From positions 38,128,054 to 38,192,053 of the forward strand of contig OV121094.1 in assembly GCA_921293015.1 (NCBI GenBank): a stretch of DNA of 64,000 nucleotides, in the 5' to 3' direction. Below, piece by piece: positions 53,386 to 61,740 of the stretch (within the stretch, counting starts at the first letter, position 1; every line of letters starts with the position of its first letter). The position numbers and the translations under genes were made by a program. The notes under the pieces were generated by a model. The model saw nothing but the letters and a program-made list of their open reading frames with translations, did no database searches and was not told where the DNA came from. Source of the DNA: Phorcus lineatus. Taxonomy: Eukaryota > Mollusca > Gastropoda > Trochida > Trochidae.

Positions 53386-54692
53386 TTTTCGATGTTCAAC
53401 CATGATGTAAAATTGGAAATTGAAATTAAATTTCTCTAATCAAATAACAAATTGGAAACATTTAATTTGGTGCATCCATAATAACTGACATCGTAGGGTA
53501 ATTTGTTCCCTTAGTGCAGTTTTATGTTTTATGTCAAACTAAATAAATTGAAAAATCAAAAAAGCTATGCTGTTTGAATCAAGGGCATCTGTTGTGATTA
53601 AACAAATGAAGTTTTATCTACTCAAATGTGTTTTTTACAATGTTGATAGCCAAAGCTCTAGGACAGTTTTATTAGTTCAATGATATGGTCTTGAGCCGTT
53701 CTTTTTAATAAACTCTGTCAAAAATAGTGCTTTAACTGCCCCATTTATACTAATATATCTTATATTTTCAATTGAAAATTTAATAAATTCTGATTTATAT
53801 TCTTTTGTTACAAGCAAACAAAAAAAAATTGTTCAAATAAATACACACTCATTTCATGCGATCATGCAGTTCGGTCCCGATGTCCATATAAGGTTCATCA
53901 ATTGATAAATTGATAAACATCCCCCCCCTGATGGTCGATGGAGTCAAAACGTTAGATTTTTTTGCTGTAATAAATGTGGCAGAACCATCTCTTATATAAG
54001 ACGATTGTAGGAGCTGCACAACATGGATTACTACTTTAATTGGTGGAACTGTATGCACGGCACTGATTCTATTAGAGCCAGTTGACGTAAATAAACGCTA
54101 CGGGACGACTTAAGTCAACGCGGTCAGCCTATCATGTTTCTTCTCCGTAAAAGGAACCATCATTGCCCATTGCCATATAGTGATAGGGATCTGTCATGTT
54201 GATTGATAAAACGGAAAACAAAGAAGACCATTGACACTTGATCACGGGGCGGCATTAAATTGTTACTTCATGAAACAACATTTATTATCTTAAAAAGTAC
54301 ATTCTGTCGAATGTTCCAGCCGTTAGACATCTTTGAATCTATAATGAATAGTTAGTTAGTTAGTCATTGGCTCTGTCAATTATCAGGTTTTATATAATAT
54401 AATATGTTGTATATAGATTTAAGATTTCAGACTTATACTTTATGAGAAGAAGATCAACATATGTTTTCAGGGCACTGTTCACTGCGTTCCTTAATAGGGA
54501 CCCTCAGAGGCATAAATAAGAAGTCTGTGACCTTCTAGGAACATAGGGAGCGAACCGATAACGAAAGGACACCTTGTTGCTAAACTCAAAGGCAAAAGAA
54601 ACGCTCTACTTTAGATTTGAAATTACGAAAAAAATAAAACCAATGCAAATCGTTTGCCATACATCCACTTTGTAAAAAAAAACACTTGAAGA
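53386..54692. other. AT-rich non-coding sequence
   Basis: No gene recognised. There is a short TTAG run near 54349-54364 and a C8 homopolymer near 53921. Confidence 0.5.
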
Positions 54693-55135
54693 ATGACAAG
54701 ATTGAGTTTGCAACAACGTGAGTGAGCAATCGGGATGATTAAATGGCAGCCACCAACACCCCTGTTGCAAAAATGCTTGGCTGTCAACGTCCAACTGTCA
54801 CAAGACTAATGCAACATTATCGTCATTCGGGACAGACCTAAGACATACCAAGATCAGGCCGATCAAGACAACAAATATCTGTGCACGTTTCACCTCAGAA
54901 ACCACTTTCTGACAGTGACGTCATCGGCGTCGAATGCCCTGGATCACCGCGTAAACAGATGCACGGTGGCAAGACGTCAAAGGTATCATGGCATCAGGGC
55001 ATACATACCGTTCCGGGGACAGCTCTTGACAGTCGAAATTGTCAACGAATACTGAGATAGGCGAGGACGGTGTTACGTTGGCACGATGTCAATTGCAGAG
55101 TGTGCTTTTCTCTGACGACAGTCGGTGTAATAAAC
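54693..55135 (+). pseudogene. Tc1-type transposase N-terminal fragment
   Basis: Plus-strand remnant covering the DNA-binding half of a Tc1-like transposase. It starts MTRLSLQQRE at 54693, then a stop/frameshift, RAIGMIKW, and VAKMLGCQRPTVTRLMQHYRHSGQ (first helix-turn-helix), a stop, and IPRSGRSRQ (equivalent of the GRPR hook). In a shifted frame NRVNRCTVARRQRYHGIRAYIPFRG (second helix-turn-helix with the LR..GI.ARRP segment) follows. It ends with LFSDDSRCN near 55108-55134, the first catalytic Asp motif, again in another frame. Nothing beyond the first Asp is visible, so the catalytic core is deleted. It is a different subfamily from the 43-kb element and lies in the opposite orientation. 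Terminal repeats were not found. Confidence 0.85.
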
Positions 55136-56883
55136 TAAAATGCAGATTTTGCACCATTGGGACATCCAGTAGAATTGTTTTTTAGATTTAATGTTTGACA
55201 AGCACGAAAAGTAAACTTTTTAGTTTATATATTGAACTAATGTCTATGCCCTGGGGAACATGAGCGAAGTACAGTGAACTAACTATTACAATATATAATA
55301 AAACTATAACAACTCATTGCGAAATTTATCAACCTTTTACTTAGTGCTTAACTTCATATGAATACAGGTTAATATCGAAATAGTGATATTTCATCTACAA
55401 CAAACATTTTCCCCTTGCGATGTCTGTTTTATCACAGCCATTGTGTTCCGCTTGCTGTTATAACAGACAAGTTTATAATCTTTTACATGTACATATGGGT
55501 TGATCATTTTGTTTTTCATTTTCAATCTGATAGAATATTCAGACAATTATGACTTGCATGATGTCATTTCATTGTCTTCTCGTTGATGGTCCAAAAGCTG
55601 CTAACTTTTCACATACAGGCACTTTAATGAGTTATCTACTGTGATATGTCATACACCATTTATGTAACACGTTCCATTTACTTATTTACTCTCTATTTAG
55701 GTCAATAAATGGTCTCGGCGTAATGATTTAATGCAAAACACTGTGGATAGATAAATACATTCCACTCAATATTCATAATATATTGATTTGAAAATTGAAT
55801 TCTTCTTTCTACTTAATATATATAAAGGTTTTGCGGTTTTCTTTTTTGCTAAAACTTTGATAGTGCGTGTACTAGCGTGATCACCTTACATATGTTTCAA
55901 ATGGAACTGTAACACGGCACTTTATCCTTTTATATGTTACCCAATTGTTGCATTGTTGTTGCAATATGAGAACGTGTTTGTCGTATACATCGAGATCAGT
56001 AAACCTTAGCGAATTAATTGTGAAATCAGACCAACTTAGTTGAACACAATGATATACAAAATGACACACAAAATGAATAAATCACATTTGTTCAGCACCA
56101 GAGGTGTTTGAATTGTAATCATTACCGTCTAAACAGATAATTAAGAAATGTGTCATAACAAGCTAACCTGGTTGTTATTCTTGATAAATGATTTTCATCC
56201 ACTGATAGTTAGTGTTTCTATCTTGAAAATGATGTAACTTTCGGCAACTTTGCAACAGGAATTACGGTTTCTTTCTTTTGCCCGCACACAGTATCAGTTT
56301 CTGGTAGGAAAAATCTTAGTTTGAACAGCCTATTTGCAAATGCATACAAAACTGCAGATAAATTGTTGTCTTATCATCTCATACAATATATAATTATGAA
56401 TTATAAAAATAGAATTCATAAATTATCCTATAGAATAGTTTGCTCTATTTTTTGGGGTGACAATCCAACAAAATCATTTACACAAAAACGGAACAAAAAA
56501 TGTCGGGAACGTATCTCGGCAGTTTTAGCAATGCGGTTCGGTTTCATCCCTTCAGCAAATTAAAAATGCATTTAGCGTGAATATTCACTCATGAACACAG
56601 TTTAAATTATGGAAAACATTTATAGAGTATATTCTTCAATTAAATAGTTATCTCTAAAAAGAAAACGTTCATTTGCCGATTAGTTTGATTAAACTCGTAA
56701 GTCAAAATGAATATGTCCGTGGTCACCTCGGCTCGTAAATTAAATTCAGAGTGCTCTTACTATATCTTTTAAAGAAGAAAACTAATTAAAGATATGAATT
56801 ATTTTAGCTATCATATGGATAAAATGTTCTTGCTTCACACGGACGAATATAAATATTAAAAACTAAAGCTTCCCAAACCCGGC
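55136..56883. other. AT-rich non-coding sequence, nothing recognised
   Basis: Only chance frames are present (for example 55881-56069 minus and 56321-56563 plus). Confidence 0.5.
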
Positions 56884-57060
56884 CGACTTGACTGACGCCT
56901 GTCTGTAATCGTATTAGCTCCGCCCACTCGCGGAACTTTCACGGTGTAATTCGCCCTAAAATTATGGCGGGATACTTTCCAAATTTGAAGTATTATTTAT
57001 TGCGGCTATGCATTTGTCTTGAGTTCATCAACTACCTGGTCTTAGCATAATCGGTTACGT
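56884..57060 (+). promoter_or_regulatory. Candidate promoter / first-exon region
   Basis: A locally GC-richer stretch contains GCTCCGCCCAC (GC-box-like), CTCGCGGAA and AAATTATGGCGGG, which resembles a YY1-type start-site motif. The ATG in the last motif (56964) opens a 28-codon frame beginning MAGYFPNLKYYLLRLC and ending in TAA at 57049-57051. It could be the start of a spliced gene reading right, but no convincing donor site was found, so this is only a candidate. Confidence 0.25.
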
Positions 57061-57856
57061 TAATTTAAATGTGATATCCGAAACAAAAATATTGACGCTC
57101 TTCTGCAATGCTGATATAATATAAGCCACGCCCATTTCCCCACCAAATTGTCTCCACTTCGACTATGTTTGACAACAGTGCTTCAAGGCTACGTGAGCGT
57201 TGTTTAACGACGGTGGAAGTCGTGTGACTATGACTTGATTTATAAATGATTATCTTGAAAAACGCCTTATTTATTTTTATCGCTAATTTTCTGATTCTAA
57301 AATATTTTTATCTTCTAGTATTAGTCCTTATTACAAGTAATGAAAATAACAGAAATAGAAATAATTTATTCTTAAAAATAATTTCATCAGAGAATCAATA
57401 TTTTGTCTTGTGACCTAGAAGGAGATGAAGATTAATGCAGTTGAAAAATTTAAATTGCACAGTTTATAATGAACGAGTTTAGCCAACCTACATAAAGGTA
57501 AACAAAGAAATTCAATATTAATAATCTCTGAATATAACAAATACTTTTTGAATATATTCCAATATATATTTAGAAATAAAAATATCGCTTTTAGATCTAT
57601 ACAAATTTTGAATTATTCTTCTTATTATCATGGAACAGGTTGAAAAATCACTATTCATCAAACAATTGATATGGATAGACTCAATCAAATAAATTCAAGA
57701 TATATATTCAATGCTTTTAAAGTTTCAGTAAGATTTATATTGAGAGTTATATTGATAATTGATATGTTAAGAATCAGTAGGCTAATTCAAATTGGATATT
57801 CTTTGTAATTTTCTCCTTTTGCATTGACATAGTAATAATTAATTTTGTACTATTTT
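57061..57856. other. AT-rich non-coding sequence, nothing recognised
   Basis: No gene or repeat was recognised beyond a modestly GC-rich 100 bases after 57120. Confidence 0.5.
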
Positions 57857-57862
57857 TTTATT
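57857..57862 (-). promoter_or_regulatory. Candidate poly(A) signal AATAAA
   Basis: AATAAA on the minus strand, about 130 bases past the stop codon of the possible gene at 58.0-58.5 kb. The hexamer is common in AT-rich DNA, so on its own it is weak evidence. Confidence 0.3.
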
Positions 57863-57994
57863 ATGATATTCCTGCCACGAGACAATGTCGACATGTCGAA
57901 TGTCAGTCGTTGGAACATGATAATATCAACTAGTTCTTATTTGCCACAGTCGCTGCCAGTTGGTCACATTACTCACATATGAATCTTTTTAAAA

Positions 57995-58525
57995 TTATTT
58001 CCAAACAACAAGGGATTCCCCGAACAAGCCAGCGGTAAATATCGCGAGGGACTCCGGAAATGACGATAGAATGTCTACGTCACGTCTCGCCTCCCGTGGC
58101 TCGTGCTGTTTACCAGACGACAGGTGGTTGTTCCGCGCCCAAATAAAACGTTCGATTGGAAGATGAAACAAACCCTCGTAATCATAGTCTTTTATATCCC
58201 TCAAATAAAAAAAAACTGAATAAGTTTTGGTTAAATAGGTATCCTAATAACATTTGCTTGACACATTGTTCTCATATTCTTGAACTGATTTTTATAGGTA
58301 AACATTTTAAAATATATTCTTGATATATTACAAAAAGTCAGTAAAATAATGCACAAGCTATTTTCAAGGCATTTGGTTTTACCATGTACATATCGAAGCA
58401 AACAAAAATGTTAAAATGGTATTGTGGTTTACTCTCTTATTGCACAATAACCATCAGATGTCCGTACCACATTCGTTCATTGAAATAAGATCTCCCGAAA
58501 GTGGTATCTACAATGTCACAGCCAT
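57995..58525 (-). CDS. Possible small two-exon gene (about 72 codons), unknown function
   Basis: Exon 2 is the 58199-57995 open frame on the minus strand, with markedly higher GC and coding-like codon use than its surroundings; it reads DIKDYDYEGLFHLPIERFIW onward and ends TAA. Just upstream is a T-rich tract and AG at 58201-58200, a good acceptor. About 310 bases further upstream, ATG at 58525 in the YY1-like context CAATATGGC gives MAVT plus two bases of the next codon before a GT at 58511 (donor GTAGAT, weak). Joining these keeps the frame and gives MAVTLDIKDYDYEG. An AATAAA signal lies at 57862-57857, about 130 bases after the stop. I recognise no domain: the product is soluble-looking and charged in the middle (RNNHLSSGKQHEPREARRDVD), with no clear membrane segment. 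The weak donor is the main doubt; exon 2 may instead belong to a longer gene. Confidence 0.35.
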
Positions 58526-59279
58526 ATTGTAAACAAAACTGGCCCGGGAGAGGCAATGTAGTCTGCAAAAAAAACGACCGTTTAACAATTCCGTACGAAT
58601 CAAATCAGATATCGAGGACATAAACATAAAGAAAAAACAAAATGCTATCCTACGATAGTATTTTCAGGTAATGTTAGTAATGAGTTCGCCCTAATCGTTT
58701 TGTCATAGGCTGCATCCTTTTAAATTACGACAGTTGACACAATATAAATGACCTGTAGATCTCAAATCAACGGCAGAAAATGTGTTAGTCATTTGTTTTG
58801 GCGAAAGAAAATGAGAATGTATCGAAATTTCCAACTGATCATTAGGCATGCTCTCCTCGCTAGCGAGGTAAACCGGGCCATTTTGTTAAGTTTTTATAAT
58901 GTGTTTGCAATGACCCTTGCTTTTTTGACAAATAGTTTTGAGAAGGTGTGAACATGATATTACTATGGCATATGGATATTCCTGTTTAATATTAATTTCT
59001 GTACATATATTTCATGTTATATTTTGAAGTTAGATTTAAAGTGAATAGATTAATGCAGGTTATGAATGATATTTATTTTCCTATAGTCAAAGAATGGTGG
59101 ACATTATTCACAATTGAAACTCATACTTGTTTATCACCATTCTTGTTTTTTCAAAAAGCTTTTTTCATAATCATAATGTGATTTCTAAACTAGATACACT
59201 TTAGATTTTGTTAGTAAAGTTGGAATTTATTGTTACATTGTTTTTTTCCTGATATGCATGTGATTATGTACACATGCCA
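58526..59279. other. Possible minus-strand promoter, then AT-rich non-coding DNA
   Basis: The first 60 bases (58526-58560) are GC-richer and contain CCCGGGCCAG on the minus strand just before the candidate start codon, which fits a 5' UTR or promoter. The rest shows nothing recognisable. Confidence 0.3.
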
Positions 59280-59280
59280 T

Positions 59281-59960
59281 GTAGAGAATTAACCCCCAAT
59301 TGCGATGGCCAAGGACCATATGTGGCCTTGACAAGGTTTTTGCCAAAACCTTGATTTCTCAATTAGTATAAGGTTTTATAACAGAAAACAAGTTTTATAA
59401 TGAAGCTATGTTTACAGGGATTCTGTGAATATGGTTGTCAAGTAGAATTGGTAAAGATTTCTTTTCAAATGCGTTGTAGAGGATTAACCCCCATTGGTCA
59501 TGGCCAAGGACCATATGTGGCCCAGACAGGTTTTTGTGTGATAACCTTGACTTCTCTGTTAATAATAGGTTCTATAGTGCAAAAAGGTAATCAAAATGCA
59601 GCTATACATACAGGGATTCTTTAAGTATTGTTGTCAAGTGGAGTTGGTAAAGATATCTTTCTATATGCATTGTAGAGAATTAACCCCAGTGGCTATGGCC
59701 GAGGACCATATTTGTCCTGGTGAATGTTTAGTGTGTAAACCTTAATTTCTCTGTTAAAATCTTATCATATGATACAAAAGTGGTATCAAATTGAAGCTAT
59801 GTTCCATGATTCTCGAACAAAATGGTTGTCAACTTGTATCAGTGGAGATTTATTTTTAATTATTGGGTTGCGGATGGGGTCATAGCTGGGGACCATATAT
59901 GGTCCCGTGGCATCGTAGGGTATTTGGGGGGAGGGGACCTTATACGGTCCCCGGGCACTC
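59281..59960. repeat. Tandem repeat, unit about 195 bp, with palindromes
   Basis: GTAGAG.ATTAACCCC occurs at 59281, 59476 and 59672, so the period is 195-196 bases. Each unit continues with ATGGCC.AGGACCATAT, an ACCTTGA.TTCTC segment, GAAGCTATG-like and ATGGTTGTCAA strings. A fourth, diverged partial unit follows from about 59868. Every unit carries a GGACCATAT...GGCC-type inverted repeat; the last part has a perfect 18-bp palindrome GGGACCATATATGGTCCC (59889-59906) and GGGGACCTTATACGGTCCCC (59933-59952). The array ends where the Penelope-like frame begins. Confidence 0.88.
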
Positions 59961-60035
59961 TAAGGGTTAAGTAATTTCATTGATATCATTCTGAAGCCTC
60001 TGTGTAGAAATGTTAAAAGTTATCTTAGAGATGGT

Positions 60036-61472
60036 TTGGATTTCTTATGTAAACTACCGAAACATGTTGCGCCAGGTACAAGTTTAGTTAGTTTTGATAT
60101 TGTTAACATGTATAATAACATTGATAAACAATTGGGTCTAGAAGCTATACAATATTGGTTAAACAAATGCAGATGTGACTTAGCCGACAGGTTTTCAGAT
60201 AGATTTATTCTAGATGCTCTTGATCTTGTAATATCCAATAATGTATTTTATTTTAATAGTGCATTCTATACACAAACTAAAGGCGTCGCTATGGGAACTA
60301 AAGTTGCTCCCACATATACAACCCTGGTTTTGGGATACCTTGAAACTTTCCTTTATGAGAAAGTTGGACAATCACTCGGACAGAATATGCAGGAGCATGT
60401 TGAACAGCATTGGAAAAGATTCTTGGATGACGGTTTCATGCCATTTATGGGAACAAAAGAGGAACTGTGTAAGTTGCATTGCATCCTGAACTCTTTAAGT
60501 CCATCTTTGAAATTCACTATGGAAACAAGTGACTCTAATTTGAATTTTTTGGACGTGACCGTGGTTGTAAAAGAGGACGGTCGGTTAGAGACGGATTTGT
60601 ACTATAAACCTACAGATACACATCAATATCTGGACTTTCAATCATGTCATCCAAGTCATACTAAGCGTAACATCCCGTACTGTCTCGCTAGAAGAATTTG
60701 TGCTATTGTAACAGATGACACACAAAAGAGGGAACGTTTAAAAGAACTCAAGGAATTTTTGTTGATACAAAATTATCCTGAAAGTCTAGTACAAGACAGT
60801 GTACAGAAAGCCGCTGTGTTAGATCAAAGTCGCCTCAGAGATCCTAACTCTAATAAACAGTGTGATAAATACATTGTCCCGTTGGTTTCCACCTTTAACC
60901 CTAACCATCAGAGCGCTGCTGCAATAATTGACAAAAACTTACCTATTTTACATCAAAGTAAAGAAATGGAAAAAGTTTTGTGTAAATCAAAAATTGTGAA
61001 CAGTCTTAAACAACCTAAAAATCTTCGGAAGTTATTAACTTCATCCAAGTTTGATTCAAGTGAGTTAGAACCAACTGTATCTAAATGCGGTGATTCACGC
61101 TGTCTTACATGTAAAAATATCATAATAGGCTCTTCTGTACATATGAATGAAAGTAAAGTGTTTTCTGTAAGACAAAATCTTAATTGTAACAGTAAAAATG
61201 TTGTTTATGTCATCACATGCTCTGGGTGCAATGAAAAAAACATTGGAAAAACTGAAATGAAGTTAAAATTACGCATGAATTTACACAGATCTCAGATTAA
61301 TCATCCAAAAAACCGTACACTTCCATTGAGTAAACATTTATTTGAGTGTGGAAACGGGCATTTTTCAGTTTTCCCAATGTATAAATTAAATTTTGATAAC
61401 AATAAACTTTTAGAAATAAAAGAAAGCAGATTTATCAAAATGTTTTCACCAAGGTTAAATTCTAGAACTTAA
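60036..61472 (+). CDS. Penelope-like reverse transcriptase / GIY-YIG endonuclease (5'-truncated)
   Basis: 478 codons from the first ATG; the frame is open 24 codons upstream to 59964 and was once longer. RT motifs by residue number from that ATG are LVSFDIVNMYNNI (motif A, Asp21), GVAMGTKVAPTYTTL (motif B, 83-97), RFLDDGF (motif C, Asp131 and Asp132), NLNFLDV (168-174) and LYYKPTDTHQYL (188-199). All three catalytic Asp residues are kept. A Cys-rich motif with Cys351, Cys356 and Cys359 precedes the nuclease, as usual for PLEs. The GIY-YIG domain has VVYVITC (389-395), NIGKT (402-406), Arg413 and Glu463; the Tyr of the YIG half is Asn402, which may weaken cleavage. No stop or frameshift interrupts the frame, so the insertion looks fairly young. 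The protein would reverse transcribe its own RNA after target nicking, if the missing N-terminus is not essential. Confidence 0.93.
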   Translation: MDFLCKLPKHVAPGTSLVSFDIVNMYNNIDKQLGLEAIQYWLNKCRCDLADRFSDRFILDALDLVISNNVFYFNSAFYTQTKGVAMGTKVAPTYTTLVLGYLETFLYEKVGQSLGQNMQEHVEQHWKRFLDDGFMPFMGTKEELCKLHCILNSLSPSLKFTMETSDSNLNFLDVTVVVKEDGRLETDLYYKPTDTHQYLDFQSCHPSHTKRNIPYCLARRICAIVTDDTQKRERLKELKEFLLIQNYPESLVQDSVQKAAVLDQSRLRDPNSNKQCDKYIVPLVSTFNPNHQSAAAIIDKNLPILHQSKEMEKVLCKSKIVNSLKQPKNLRKLLTSSKFDSSELEPTVSKCGDSRCLTCKNIIIGSSVHMNESKVFSVRQNLNCNSKNVVYVITCSGCNEKNIGKTEMKLKLRMNLHRSQINHPKNRTLPLSKHLFECGNGHFSVFPMYKLNFDNNKLLEIKESRFIKMFSPRLNSRT

Positions 61473-61528
61473 TGTTTTGCTGTACATGTATATCCTATTG
61501 TAACCTATATTGTGACGTAATAATGTAA

Positions 61529-61566
61529 TGACGTCATGTTGTACACGATGACGTTGCTAGGCAACG
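61529..61566 (+). promoter_or_regulatory. CRE and X-box motifs in the PLE 3' region
   Basis: A perfect CRE octamer TGACGTCA at 61529-61536 is followed at 61552-61566 by the inverted repeat CGTTGC-TAG-GCAACG, which fits the X-box bound by RFX factors. Both lie 20-55 bases before the ribozyme. In a pseudo-LTR this would be a plausible promoter, but activity is inferred from motifs only. Confidence 0.45.
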
Positions 61567-61583
61567 CATTATCCGTTGTTTGT

Positions 61584-61623
61584 ATGGCCTGAAGAGGCTC
61601 GTTGAGCTGAAAGCGCTAGCCAT
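61584..61623 (+). ncRNA. Type I hammerhead ribozyme (Penelope-associated)
   Basis: All core positions of a self-cleaving hammerhead are present. Stem I is ATGGC (61584-61588) with GCCAT (61619-61623). The first core strand is CTGAAGA (61589-61595, consensus CUGANGA). Stem II is GGCTC / GAGCT with loop GTT (61596-61608; one G-U pair). The second core strand is GAAA (61609-61612). Stem III is AGCGCT (61612-61617), self-complementary with no loop, and the cleavage triplet is CTA, cutting after 61618. A loopless stem III cannot fold well in one molecule, so cleavage would be expected in a dimer of two copies, as described for other minimal hammerheads of retroelements. The element RNA would be processed at this site. 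Confidence 0.93.
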
Positions 61624-61717
61624 TAAAATGGATTGTTTTTACTTCTAACTTCATCTTTTTTTTAATATTTAATACCTGGGAGCTGAACAGCAATTTCAAG
61701 ATTGTGAACTTTTTTCA

Positions 61718-61733
61718 TATATATATATATATA
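61718..61733. repeat. Short (AT)n run
   Basis: About 16 bases of AT dinucleotide, possibly near the end of the Penelope-like insertion. Confidence 0.85.
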
Positions 61734-61740
61734 GGCTGGC

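Larger units (their letters stand above)
59964..61740 (+). mobile_element. Penelope-like retroelement, 5'-truncated, with hammerhead ribozyme
   Basis: The element combines a reverse transcriptase with a C-terminal GIY-YIG endonuclease, the defining layout of endonuclease-bearing Penelope-like elements (PLEs). The frame is open from 59964, directly beside the 195-bp tandem array, and the first recognised residues are FIDIILKPLCRNVKSYLRDG. Full PLE proteins are normally several hundred residues longer at the N-terminus, so the 5' part is missing. After the stop at 61472 comes a 3' region with CRE and X-box motifs and a hammerhead ribozyme at 61584-61623; such ribozymes are known from PLE terminal repeats. 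The 3' border is uncertain: it may be near the AT run at 61718-61733, or further right to about 61.95 kb if that sequence is the rest of the pseudo-LTR. Confidence 0.93.

Noticed and set aside
60020-60489. A 72-codon minus-strand frame and an 82-codon shifted plus-strand frame inside the Penelope-like ORF
   Set aside because: Both are shadows of the RT frame, which has conserved motifs throughout.
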